A DNA stretch of 64,000 nucleotides, from assembly GCA_017525525.1 (NCBI GenBank), contig JAFXSQ010000001.1, forward strand, positions 1-64,000, written 5' to 3'. A program made the translations under genes and the position numbers. A model generated the notes under the pieces. The model was not told the origin of the DNA. It searched no databases and worked only from the letters and a program-made list of their open reading frames with translations. This stretch comes from Lachnospiraceae bacterium (GTDB lineage: Bacteria; Bacillota; Clostridia; Lachnospirales; Lachnospiraceae). Of this stretch, positions 9,374-17,386 are shown in pieces (positions within the stretch are counted from its first letter, which is position 1; the number at the start of each line of letters is the position of its first letter).

Positions 9374-9401
9374 CATAGCATAAAATGCTATGCCCTCCTT
9401 T
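9374..9401 (-). promoter_or_regulatory. Shine-Dalgarno and spacer hairpin of the chemoreceptor mRNA
   Basis: AAAGGAGGG (9393-9401) is followed by a perfect 8-bp hairpin with a 3-base loop (9374-9392). Ten bases then remain to the ATG at 9363. If the hairpin folds, the effective SD-start distance falls from 29 to 10 bases. Confidence 0.6.
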
Positions 9402-9437
9402 CGCGTTTTATCCATTTTTGTGCAAATGCACTCCATT

Positions 9438-9466
9438 ATTATAGCCGTTACAGGCTTTTTTTTCAA
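9438..9466 (-). promoter_or_regulatory. Sigma-A promoter of the chemoreceptor gene
   Basis: TTGAAA (9461-9466) and TATAAT (9438-9443) with exactly 17 bases between on the minus strand, about 75 bases upstream of the start codon. Confidence 0.75.
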
Positions 9467-9479
9467 GCCGAATTTAAGC

Positions 9480-11390
9480 CTATCTCACATACGCGTTTGC
9501 TGTTGAACCCGGTGCTTTTCCGTCTTTTTTAACAAGGTCAAACTGTATAGCGTATATCGGCTTTGAAAGTCCCCTTGTACCTGCAGCGGTACCGTTTGAA
9601 GCCCAGCCGAGCCAGCCGTAGCCTCTTACGTAGGTTCTGTAATAAAGGTCATAGTTCGCCGCAGCCTCTCCCGTAAATGTAGCGGCTATCGCTTCAACTC
9701 TTCTGCCGAGATCAGGCGAGCCCGATACATTTCCGTTCGCAACCCATGGCATCCAACCCGATTTTTGAACGAACGACTTATATCTGATATTTCCGGAAAG
9801 CCCCGTCCTGTTGTAGAGTCTGTATCCGGTGATCATGTTTGTGTTGTAGATCGATCCGACCACCGAACCGTCAAACTTTCTTGCTGCCCATCCATCCTGC
9901 TGTGTGCAGATATTTATCGCCAGAAGGTTTTCCTTAAGAGGGCTTGTGGTGCTGTATTTCAGGTATGACGGGACATTTTTCTTATCTACTATAATTATCT
10001 GGTAGGATTCTATGCGTCTTTCCTTGCCTAAAGTTCCCGCAGGATTGCCGTTGCAGGACCAGCCTAGCCACCCGTAGCCTTGAACATAAACCCTGTAGTA
10101 CACGGAATACTTCTTCGCAAGGTCACCCTCAAGCTTTACGGATATGGCTTCTATTCTTTTGCCCGAATTGATCTCGCCGCACTTTGTTCCGTTCTTAACC
10201 CAGTCGGTCCACGCCCTCCCCTGGATATAGGCCTGATAGGATATGTCTCCCTCCACATCCGCAAGCTTGTTACCCTTGCATATGGATATGGCCTCGATTC
10301 TCTTACCGCTGCCCTTGGTACCGCTCTGCTGGTTATCGCCTCTCATGAGAACCTCCCAGCCGGTGCCGTCGATGTATGACTTGTATCTGATATCGGCGTC
10401 AGGCAGATAAGTTATATTATCCTTCTTCGGGAAATTACCTCCGGTAAGATATCCGCCGTATTTCGCACCGTTTGTGGTTATATTGTCATATACCCAGTAA
10501 TTTACATCTATCCTGTAAGGCATGCCGGGTATGGTTCCGTCGCTTGAATACTGCCATATGTCATGCGCGCCTTCGTACTGGCAATAGCCGTAATACTGTG
10601 CACACCATATGAGCCAGGAATCCGTCTTGAACACAGGATTGGTAAGATAATTCTCAAACCAGTTTGTGTTGGCGTAAATTCCAACATCGTAGCCTGCTGC
10701 CTGTATATCATCACAGAAGGTCTTGGCAACCACCGCGAGCATATCGTTTCCTATCGCAAGCTGACTGTAGTCCTCCATGTCAAGGAACACGGGGAGCGAT
10801 ACATTTCTTCCCTGGAGAAGCCTTAATACATGCGCTGCCTCGTTATGAGCCATAGCCTCATTCTGTGCATAGGAATAAAGATAAACTCCGTAAGGAATTC
10901 CGAGTCTCTCGCACTCTGTCGCATTGTAAAGCCAGGTATCGTCATCCTGACTGTAAAGGTTGTCGCCGTAGCCGCATCTGAGTATCGCAAAATCTACAAG
11001 TCCCGAAGCCTTTGCAGTCGCCCAGTCGATATTCGGCTGCCAGGTAGATACATCTACGCCGTGAGCAAGAACTGTTGTCACGTGCTCTACGCCCTTCGAG
11101 TCCGTAAATGTGTGGTAACCTATAGAACTAACAGGATTTTCCTCTCCCACAAGCTCACCGGAATACTCGATCGGCTGACCGTTCTTGAAACGGAAGCTGT
11201 TCATATCCTCCTGACGCTGTCTTCCCTCTACCGGTGTGTACACCTCTGTCTGTTCCCCGGTTGTTTCGGTCATTTCGGTTGCTTCGGTTTCCGTCTTCTC
11301 CTGCGCCTTCGGAACATACGTCGTGATTGAAAGCATGAGCATAAACACAGTCATTATCAGCGCTGTAATCTTCTTCGATTGTTTTTTCAT
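9480..11390 (-). CDS. Secreted GH25 lysozyme with ChW repeats
   Basis: 636-aa predicted secreted muramidase. A signal peptide (KKITALIMTVFMLMLSITTYV, first 25 residues) is followed by an acidic Thr/Glu-rich linker, then a GH25 catalytic domain (about 108-310) with GVDVSTWQPNIDW and the acidic catalytic motif DMED (204-207). The C-terminal half holds about six clostridial hydrophobic-W repeats, pattern Y-x-YVQGYGW-x-W-x-NG-x-AGT-x-G-x-RIEAI; the fourth is degenerate. It ends in KAPGSTANAYVR, a tail shared with the ChW protein at 31985. ChW repeats are thought to act in wall or carbohydrate attachment. It lies 17 bases after the DUF6472-type gene, so it may be the end of the fab transcript. Confidence 0.92.
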   Translation of the reverse strand: MKKQSKKITALIMTVFMLMLSITTYVPKAQEKTETEATEMTETTGEQTEVYTPVEGRQRQEDMNSFRFKNGQPIEYSGELVGEENPVSSIGYHTFTDSKGVEHVTTVLAHGVDVSTWQPNIDWATAKASGLVDFAILRCGYGDNLYSQDDDTWLYNATECERLGIPYGVYLYSYAQNEAMAHNEAAHVLRLLQGRNVSLPVFLDMEDYSQLAIGNDMLAVVAKTFCDDIQAAGYDVGIYANTNWFENYLTNPVFKTDSWLIWCAQYYGYCQYEGAHDIWQYSSDGTIPGMPYRIDVNYWVYDNITTNGAKYGGYLTGGNFPKKDNITYLPDADIRYKSYIDGTGWEVLMRGDNQQSGTKGSGKRIEAISICKGNKLADVEGDISYQAYIQGRAWTDWVKNGTKCGEINSGKRIEAISVKLEGDLAKKYSVYYRVYVQGYGWLGWSCNGNPAGTLGKERRIESYQIIIVDKKNVPSYLKYSTTSPLKENLLAINICTQQDGWAARKFDGSVVGSIYNTNMITGYRLYNRTGLSGNIRYKSFVQKSGWMPWVANGNVSGSPDLGRRVEAIAATFTGEAAANYDLYYRTYVRGYGWLGWASNGTAAGTRGLSKPIYAIQFDLVKKDGKAPGSTANAYVR

Positions 11391-11407
11391 AGATCTACTC
11401 CTAACTC

Positions 11408-11587
11408 TTAAATCTGGTGCCTTACTACCTTGTACTCATCGCCGTCCCTGAAATAAGGACAGCCCTTGAAGCCTCTCGCCATAAGCTGACCGTAGTCATC
11501 CTCATCCATATCAACATCACACACATACTCTTCATACTCCTCATCATAGGAGTAGTATGCGCAATACTCGCATGAACCTGCCGCCAT
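11408..11587 (-). CDS. Small cysteine-containing protein, DUF6472-like
   Basis: 59-aa acidic protein with CEYCAYY, a central Asp/Glu/Tyr-rich stretch, and two further cysteines (VCDVDMDEDD and GCPYFRDGDEYK). The four cysteines suggest a small metal site, which is inference. It resembles a short conserved Clostridia family that I recognise as DUF6472; function unknown. The longer frame starting at 11626 would overlap fabZ; the ATG at 11587 has AAAAGAGGTG upstream and matches the family N-terminus. It sits 16 bases after fabZ, probably in the same transcript. Confidence 0.78.
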   Translation of the reverse strand: MAAGSCEYCAYYSYDEEYEEYVCDVDMDEDDYGQLMARGFKGCPYFRDGDEYKVVRHQI

Positions 11588-11603
11588 ATACGCACCTCTT
11601 TTA

Positions 11604-12038
11604 CTACTTGTCAGTCTGAACCACAAATGTCAGTTCAGCCACTACGGCAACCTTGCCGTCAACCGTAGCTGTTGCCTTGCCCGTTCCGATAGGCCCCTTC
11701 TGACTGATTATCTCGCACTCCATTGTGAGCACGTCTCCCGGAATAACCTGCTTCTTGAACCTTGCGTTCTTGATGCCTCCGAAGAAAGCTATCTTACCCT
11801 TATTCTCCTCTTCGGTAAGGATTGCCACGGCTCCGACCTGTGCAAGTGCCTCAACGATCAGAACTCCGGGCATAACATGCTGCGCCGGGAAATGTCCCAT
11901 GAACTGCATCTCATTTACCGATACGCACTTGATACCCTTGGCGTACTTGCCCGGCTCGTAGTCAAGGATCCTGTCCACAAGCTGGAAAGGATATCTGTGC
12001 GGTATAATTTCCTGTATCTGGTTTGAATTTAATTCCAT
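11604..12038 (-). CDS. fabZ: 3-hydroxyacyl-ACP dehydratase
   Basis: Dehydrates 3-hydroxyacyl-ACP to trans-2-enoyl-ACP in type II fatty acid synthesis. The 144-aa hot-dog protein has the catalytic His segment [12 protein letters not shown] (about residues 13-24) and the catalytic Glu segment [15 protein letters not shown] (about 57-71). Length is typical for FabZ rather than FabA. Last enzyme gene of the accD-accA-fabK-fabD-fabG-fabF-fabZ run; a 78-base palindromic repeat separates it from fabF. Start ATG has AAGGAGAAG upstream. Confidence 0.95.
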   Translation of the reverse strand: MELNSNQIQEIIPHRYPFQLVDRILDYEPGKYAKGIKCVSVNEMQFMGHFPAQHVMPGVLIVEALAQVGAVAILTEEENKGKIAFFGGIKNARFKKQVIPGDVLTMECEIISQKGPIGTGKATATVDGKVAVVAELTFVVQTDK

Positions 12039-12054
12039 GTCTTCTCCTTAATTC

Positions 12055-12118
12055 AAGATCCTTCGCTAACGCTCAGGATGACACGTGTCATTCTGAGGGC
12101 TTTAGCCCGAAGAATCTT
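12055..12118. repeat. Complete family A palindrome
   Basis: Two inverted half units (AAGATCCTTCG...GATGACAC and GTGTCATTCTGAG...CGAAGAATCTT) form a 64-bp imperfect palindrome between fabF and fabZ. Its right end overlaps the first two bases of the fabF stop codon complement. Confidence 0.88.
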
Positions 12119-13349
12119 ATTCATATTTCTTAAACAGTACGCTTGCGTTATGGCCTCCGAAGCCAAGCGAGTTCGAAAGCGCATACTCAACCTGAACATT
12201 TCTTCCCTCGTTTGGAACGATGTCGAGATCGCACTCGGGATCCGGAACCCTATAATTAATAGTAGCCGGTATGAAGCCGTCCTTTAACGCCATTGCTGAA
12301 AAGATTGCCTCAACCGCACCTGCTCCTCCGAGCAGATGTCCTGTCATGGACTTGGTTGAGCTTACCATAAGCTTATATGCATGGTCGCCGAAGGTCTTCT
12401 TGATAGCCTTGGTCTCACCCGCATCGTTCAAATGTGTAGATGTGCCGTGTGCATTGATGTAGCCCACCTGCTCGGGCGTGATACCCGCATCCTTGATTGC
12501 AACCGCCATTGCCGCAGCACCGCCGTTACCCTCCGGATCGGGAGCCGTGATATGGTGTGCATCGCATGTTGCGCCATAGCCCACTACCTCGCCGAGGATC
12601 TCAGCACCTCTTGCTTTAGCGTGCTCATACTCTTCAAGAACAAGTATGCCTGCGCCCTCAGCCATAACAAATCCGCCTCTCTCTGCGTCGAAAGGAATTG
12701 ACGCACGGTTCGGATCATCAGTCTTATTAAGAGCAGTCATGGCAGTAAAACCGCCGAGACCAAGGTGTGTGATGCATGACTCTGAACCGCCCGCAAGCAT
12801 AACCTCTGCATAACCGTCTCTTATATAATGAAATGCATCGCCTATAGCGTTATTCGAGCTTGCACATGCAGTCACAACGCAGGTGCACATGCCCTTAAAA
12901 CCGTACTTTATGGCTATCTGTCCGCCTGACATATTCGGTATGGTCATAGGGATATAGAACGGTGATATCTTATCATAACCGCGTCTCTCACCAGTTGCCA
13001 CATTATCCTCGGAGCACTGCAGACCGCCGATACCGCTTGAGAAGATGATACCGCATCTTAAGGGATCCTCCTTCTCCATATCGAGCTTGCTCTGCTTCAT
13101 GGCTTCATCGGCAGCTACCATTCCGAGCTGTGTAAAGCGGGCCATATGTCTTGCTTCCTTTTTGTCTACTACGGTAGTCACATCAAAATCCTTGATCTCG
13201 CCCGCAAGCTTTACCGCATGATTCTCTACATCTATCTGTGTTATGGGACCTATTCCGCATACGCCCTTCTTGGCGTTCTCCCAGGTCTCGGCCACGCTCT
13301 TTCCTATGGGATTTACGGTTCCCATTCCGGTTATCACTACTCTTCTCAT
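12117..13349 (-). CDS. fabF: 3-oxoacyl-ACP synthase II
   Basis: Condensing enzyme that extends acyl-ACP with malonyl-ACP. The 410-aa protein has the thiolase-fold active-site triad: nucleophile in VTACASSNN, first His in NAHGTSTHLND, second His in SMTGHLLGGAGA. Start is taken at the ATG of MRRVVITGMG (13349), which has GAGGTG seven bases upstream; an upstream ATG at 13379 would add ten unconserved residues. Part of the fab operon; both flanks carry palindromic repeats. No acpP gene is found next to it. Confidence 0.95.
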   Translation of the reverse strand: MRRVVITGMGTVNPIGKSVAETWENAKKGVCGIGPITQIDVENHAVKLAGEIKDFDVTTVVDKKEARHMARFTQLGMVAADEAMKQSKLDMEKEDPLRCGIIFSSGIGGLQCSEDNVATGERRGYDKISPFYIPMTIPNMSGGQIAIKYGFKGMCTCVVTACASSNNAIGDAFHYIRDGYAEVMLAGGSESCITHLGLGGFTAMTALNKTDDPNRASIPFDAERGGFVMAEGAGILVLEEYEHAKARGAEILGEVVGYGATCDAHHITAPDPEGNGGAAAMAVAIKDAGITPEQVGYINAHGTSTHLNDAGETKAIKKTFGDHAYKLMVSSTKSMTGHLLGGAGAVEAIFSAMALKDGFIPATINYRVPDPECDLDIVPNEGRNVQVEYALSNSLGFGGHNASVLFKKYE

Positions 13350-13387
13350 GATTTTCACCTCTTTATTTTTTACGCTCATTATGCTAC

Positions 13388-13493
13388 CTTACAAGCACTC
13401 GCTTCGCTCGTCTCTGTTTTGCTTACGCAAAACGCTTGTAAGTCAGCTCATCGTGAAAAACAAATGCTCACTGCGTTCGCGCTTGTTTTTCAC
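13388..13493. repeat. Two adjacent stem-loops between fabG and fabF
   Basis: First: CTTACAAGC (13388-13396) pairs with 13434-13442, enclosing a 7-bp inner hairpin (13416-13422 with 13427-13433). Second: 11-bp perfect stem 13453-13463 with 13483-13493. Both loops carry CTCGCTTCGCTCG-like or GCGTTCGC sequences reminiscent of family A cores. Confidence 0.75.
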
Positions 13494-13502
13494 TTGCATT
13501 CG

Positions 13503-14240
13503 CTACATGCCTCCATCTATACCTATCACTTGTCCGGTGATATACGCAGCGTCATCCGACGCAAGAAATGCTACAAGCTTTGCAACCTCTTCGGGCTGTC
13601 CCGGTCTCCCTGCCGGTATCATGGCATTCATCTTAGCCTTTGCTTCATCTGTCATGGCAGCTGTCATATCCGTGCTTATAAAGCCCGGAGCAACCGCATT
13701 TACCGTTATACCCTTCTTGCCGAGTTCCTTGGCAAGCGACTTTGTAAGTCCTATAAGTCCGGCCTTGGAAGCGGCATAGTTGGACTGTCCGGCATTGCCG
13801 TTGACGCCTACGATGGAGCTTATGTTGATTATCCTTCCGCCCTTCTTTTTGATCATCGGTCTTGCAACCGCCTTGCAGGCAAGGAAGGCGCCCTTTAAAT
13901 TCGTATCAATGACAGAGGTAAAATCCTCCTCGGTAAGACCCACTATAATGTTGTCTCTTGTGATACCTGCATTGTTCACAAGTATATCTATTCCTCCTAA
14001 TTCCTTAGACACGGTGTTTACTAAGTTAGTCACATCCTCGGCAGCCGAGACATCTGCCTTAACCGCAATTCCGTTTACACCAAAGTTCCTTGCTTCCTCG
14101 ATAACAGCCTCAGCCGCCTCAGCGCTCCTTGCATAGCAGGTTGCAACATTGGCCCCGAGCTTTGCGAGCTCCAATACTATCGCTTTTCCGATTCCTCTCG
14201 CACCACCGGTGACAAGAGCAGTCTTTCCTTTTAAGTCCAT
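13503..14240 (-). CDS. fabG: 3-oxoacyl-ACP reductase
   Basis: NADPH-dependent reduction of 3-ketoacyl-ACP, SDR fold. The 245-aa protein has the cofactor motif TGGARGIGKAI (about residues 12-22), NNAG (about 88-91), the catalytic Ser region INISSIVGVNG, the YxxxK pair in SNYAASKAG, and the C-terminal IDGGM typical of FabG. Start chosen at ATG 14240 (MDLKGKTALVTGG) with AAAGGAGAA upstream; the longer frame to 14303 runs into a repeat. Operon member between fabD and fabF. Confidence 0.95.
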   Translation of the reverse strand: MDLKGKTALVTGGARGIGKAIVLELAKLGANVATCYARSAEAAEAVIEEARNFGVNGIAVKADVSAAEDVTNLVNTVSKELGGIDILVNNAGITRDNIIVGLTEEDFTSVIDTNLKGAFLACKAVARPMIKKKGGRIINISSIVGVNGNAGQSNYAASKAGLIGLTKSLAKELGKKGITVNAVAPGFISTDMTAAMTDEAKAKMNAMIPAGRPGQPEEVAKLVAFLASDDAAYITGQVIGIDGGM

Positions 14241-14265
14241 TATATTCTCCTTTGTTTTTTTATCC

Positions 14266-14406
14266 TTATAAGATCCTTCCTGTTGCTTCGCAAGCCCTCG
14301 CATTTCGTCATAAGGGGTACCGCTTGCGGTGGATTCCTTATGACATCGAAGGCCGGCACCTCAACGCTTCGCATTGAGGTCTGCGTCGCTGCGCTCAGGA
14401 TGACAC
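14266..14406. repeat. Long family A palindromic repeat (about 140 bp), copy 2
   Basis: Second copy of the element at 5448-5586, in the fabD/fabG gap. The first 100 bases are almost identical; the distal arms differ but remain self-complementary (CCTCAACGCTTCGCATTGAGG here against CGCAACGCTTCGCATTGCG there). It ends in CTCAGGATGACAC. Confidence 0.85.
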
Positions 14407-14419
14407 GAACGAATATATC

Positions 14420-15364
14420 TTATTTACCGAGCGCTTCAAGCAGCGCGTTCAGGCTCTCAACATCCTCCACGCCGTACACGGTGAAGCTACGGTCTATCTT
14501 CTTAACAAAGCTTGAGAGTGTCTTGCCGGGTCCTATCTCTATAAAGGTATCCACTCCCTGCTCCATCATATATTTAATGCTGTCCTCGAAGTAGACACTG
14601 CTCTGTACCTGTTTCTCAAGCATCTGTGCTATCGTGACGCCGCTTTCAAGCTCCTTGCCGGTCGAATTAAAAACAACCGGGTGCGACATCTCTCCGAAGT
14701 TCTCGGAAGCAAAGCGTTCTCTTAATCTGTCACCTGCCGGTTTCATAAGCGAGGTGTGGAACGGTCCGCTTACAGCCACGGGCACTACCCTCTTCGCGCC
14801 CTTCTCGAGCATAAGCTCGCCTGCACGGTTAACTACGGCAGTATCACCGGATACGGTAACCTGAACCGGCGTGTTGTAGTTAGCTACCTCGCACACATTA
14901 TATTCGCTGTCCTTGAACTCAGCCTTAGCAAGCTCGCAGCACTCCTTTATAGTCTCCCTGTCAAGCTGCATAACCGCGATCATACCGCAGTCCCTGCCGC
15001 TTACGGCCTCACTCATCGCCTTTCCTCTAAAAGCAACGAGATCAATAACCTGATTTGCCTCAAATACACCTGCACCGTAAAGCGCGGAATACTCGCCTAA
15101 AGAAAGACCTGCCGCATAATCGGGAGTTATCCCCTTATTCTTAAGCAGGTCGGTCATTGCAACCGCAAATGCAACCATGCACGGCTGGGTATACTTTGTA
15201 AGAGAAAGCTCTTCTATCGGTCCCTCAAAGCATAATTTCTTTATATCAAAATCAAGCTTTGCATTGTCGAATACCGCTTTAAATTCATCATAGGCCTCGT
15301 AGAGATCCTTGCCCATTTCCACATGCTGGGCGCCCTGTCCCGCATATAAAAAACCTATCTTCAT
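14420..15364 (-). CDS. fabD: Malonyl-CoA:ACP transacylase
   Basis: Loads malonyl groups onto acyl carrier protein. The 314-aa protein starts MKIGFLYAGQGAQHVEMGKD (oxyanion region GQGAQ), has the nucleophile motif GLSLGEYSAL (about residues 89-98; the usual GHSLGE has Leu in place of His), and the catalytic His in GPFHTSLM. Length is typical. It is followed by fabG and preceded by fabK, both across palindromic repeats. Confidence 0.94.
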   Translation of the reverse strand: MKIGFLYAGQGAQHVEMGKDLYEAYDEFKAVFDNAKLDFDIKKLCFEGPIEELSLTKYTQPCMVAFAVAMTDLLKNKGITPDYAAGLSLGEYSALYGAGVFEANQVIDLVAFRGKAMSEAVSGRDCGMIAVMQLDRETIKECCELAKAEFKDSEYNVCEVANYNTPVQVTVSGDTAVVNRAGELMLEKGAKRVVPVAVSGPFHTSLMKPAGDRLRERFASENFGEMSHPVVFNSTGKELESGVTIAQMLEKQVQSSVYFEDSIKYMMEQGVDTFIEIGPGKTLSSFVKKIDRSFTVYGVEDVESLNALLEALGK

Positions 15365-15378
15365 AATCGTACCTTTCT

Positions 15379-15467
15379 AAAGTTTCTTCGCTTCGTTACA
15401 CTCGCTCAGGATGACACCTTGCATTGTACGTGTCATGACTTAAGTACTTTAGCCCGAAGAATCTTTC
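15379..15467. repeat. Family A palindrome between fabK and fabD
   Basis: Left half AGTTTCTTCGCTTCG...CTCAGGATGACAC, right half GTGTCATGACTTAAG...CGAAGAATCTTT. An expanded, imperfect version of the 12055-12118 element. Confidence 0.82.
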
Positions 15468-15472
15468 TTAAT

Positions 15473-16408
15473 TTATAATTGAATTGCGCTAAGCTTAGCC
15501 AACTCTTTCTTTGCTTCATCCATCATTGTGGCAAGTATGTCTGCAACAGGCTTTATCTCCTGCACAAGTCCGCATACCTGACCTGCCATAAGTGAACCGG
15601 TCTTCGTATCACCTTCAAGCACTGCCCTTCTGAGTGAGCCGAGAGTAAGCTTCTCAAGCTCCTCGGTTGCAACCTGCTGATACTCAAGCTTCACATACTC
15701 TCTTGCCATCTGGTTCTTTATAACTCTGACAGGTGCGCCACCTGTTCTACCGGTAACCATGGTCTGGTTATCCTTTGCCTTAACGACAGCCTGCTTGTAA
15801 TTCTCATGTATCGGGCACTCGTTGCTTGCAAGAAGCACTGTTCCCACCTGAACACCTATGGCACCTAATGAAAGCGCCGCAACAATTCCTCTTCCGTCAG
15901 CAATACCGCCCGCAGCGATAACCGGGATTTCAAGGGCATCAACCACCATCGGAACAAGCGTCATGGTAGTCATCTCCCCTACATGTCCGCCGCTCTCGGT
16001 CCCCTCTGCGATGACCGCATCAACACCGATTCTCTCCATACGCTTTGCAAGAGCCACGCTCGCAACAACCGGGATAACCTTTGTACCGACTGACTTCCAG
16101 TCAGCAACATACTTCTCCGGACTTCCCGCACCCGTTGTAATAACGGGTACCTTCTCCTCTGTAAGCATCTTAGCTATGTTGTCCACATCCGGATTCATAA
16201 GCATAAGATTAACTCCGAAGGGCTTGTCCGTCAGCGCCCTGCACTTGTCTATCTCTTCCTTTATTCTCGTTGCATCAAAACCGCCCGAAGCGATAAGTCC
16301 CAGTCCGCCGGCATTCGATACCGCCGCTGCGAACTCTCCGGTGGCGATATTCGCCATACCGCCCTGAATGATGGGATATTTTGTTCCTAAAAACTCATTA
16401 AGCTTCAC
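15473..16408 (-). CDS. fabK: Enoyl-ACP reductase II (FMN-dependent)
   Basis: Reduces enoyl-ACP; FabK is an FMN TIM-barrel enzyme related to nitronate monooxygenases and replaces FabI in many Clostridia and streptococci. The 311-aa protein has the N-terminal PIIQGGMANIATGEFAAAVS, the flavin-phosphate segment IAAGGIADGRGIVAALSLGA and GVQVGTVLLASNECP. The operon setting between accA and fabD makes FabK the right call over nitronate monooxygenase. This matters for drug response: FabK enzymes are insensitive to triclosan (established for the family). Confidence 0.92.
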   Translation of the reverse strand: MKLNEFLGTKYPIIQGGMANIATGEFAAAVSNAGGLGLIASGGFDATRIKEEIDKCRALTDKPFGVNLMLMNPDVDNIAKMLTEEKVPVITTGAGSPEKYVADWKSVGTKVIPVVASVALAKRMERIGVDAVIAEGTESGGHVGEMTTMTLVPMVVDALEIPVIAAGGIADGRGIVAALSLGAIGVQVGTVLLASNECPIHENYKQAVVKAKDNQTMVTGRTGGAPVRVIKNQMAREYVKLEYQQVATEELEKLTLGSLRRAVLEGDTKTGSLMAGQVCGLVQEIKPVADILATMMDEAKKELAKLSAIQL

Positions 16409-16440
16409 TTTTTCCTGTACTCCTTTTATAACCCGTATAT

Positions 16441-17385
16441 TTAAGCTTTTTCCGCAAGATACATCTCGTCTATGTACCTGAACTTCTTATAGCGCTGCTT
16501 TGCTATCTCCTCCGGACCTGTCTTGACGTACTTCTCAAGCTCTCTTCTTATGTATCTGTCTACCGTCTTGAACACCATCTTCGGATTGAGATGCGCTCCT
16601 CCCAAAGGCTCCGGGATTATGTCATCTATCACTCCGAAGGAAAGCAGATCCTGTGCCGTAAGCTTCATAAGCTCACAGGCCTCCTCACTCCTTCCCGAAT
16701 CCTTCCAAAGTATGGAAGCATAGCCTTCGGGTGAAAGTATCGAGTAAACAGAATTCTCAAGCATAAGCACGGTGTTCGCCACGCCGATTGCAAGCGCGCC
16801 GCCGCTTGAACCCTCGCCGGTTACTATCGCTATGACAGGCACCTTTAAATCACTCATCTTCGCAAGGTTGTTGGCGATTGCCGTTCCCTGACCGTACATC
16901 TCAGCCTCAAGTCCCGGGTAGGCTCCCGGCGTATCGATAAATGTAATAACCGGCCTGCCGAACTTCTCAGCCTGCTTCATAAGCCTTAAGGCTTTGCGGT
17001 AGCCTTCAGGGCCGGGCATGCCGAAGTTAACCTTCAGGTTCTCGCTTAAGTCGTTGCCCTTCCTGTGTCCGAGCACCGTGACCGGCATGCCATGGAAGGT
17101 CGCAATGCCTCCGTATATGCTCATGTCATCCTTGCCGAGATCATCACCCCTCTGCTCAAAGAAATCCTCAAATATATTGGATATATACTCGGTGATCTTC
17201 GGTCTCTTCTTATGCCTTGCTATATATACCTTATCGTGCGGGGTAAGATCCCTGCACATCTTTATTAGTTCATGCTTTTCTCTTCTTAAGACATAGACCC
17301 TTGGCTCATCAACCGCTTCCTCAGCCATAAGCTCGTCGATCTCCGCATCTATTGCCTGTATTCTCTCATCTATTTCCTTAACCAT
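16441..17385 (-). CDS. accA: Acetyl-CoA carboxylase carboxyltransferase subunit alpha
   Basis: Alpha half of the carboxyltransferase that transfers carboxyl from biotin to acetyl-CoA, making malonyl-CoA. The 314-aa protein carries the crotonase-fold motifs FIDTPGAYPGLEAEMYGQG and GEGSSGGALAIGVAN with the oxyanion glycines. Gap to accD is one base, so the two subunits are coupled in expression. The biotin carrier (accB) and biotin carboxylase (accC) genes are not in this window. Confidence 0.95.
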   Translation of the reverse strand: MVKEIDERIQAIDAEIDELMAEEAVDEPRVYVLRREKHELIKMCRDLTPHDKVYIARHKKRPKITEYISNIFEDFFEQRGDDLGKDDMSIYGGIATFHGMPVTVLGHRKGNDLSENLKVNFGMPGPEGYRKALRLMKQAEKFGRPVITFIDTPGAYPGLEAEMYGQGTAIANNLAKMSDLKVPVIAIVTGEGSSGGALAIGVANTVLMLENSVYSILSPEGYASILWKDSGRSEEACELMKLTAQDLLSFGVIDDIIPEPLGGAHLNPKMVFKTVDRYIRRELEKYVKTGPEEIAKQRYKKFRYIDEMYLAEKA

Positions 17386-17386
17386 C

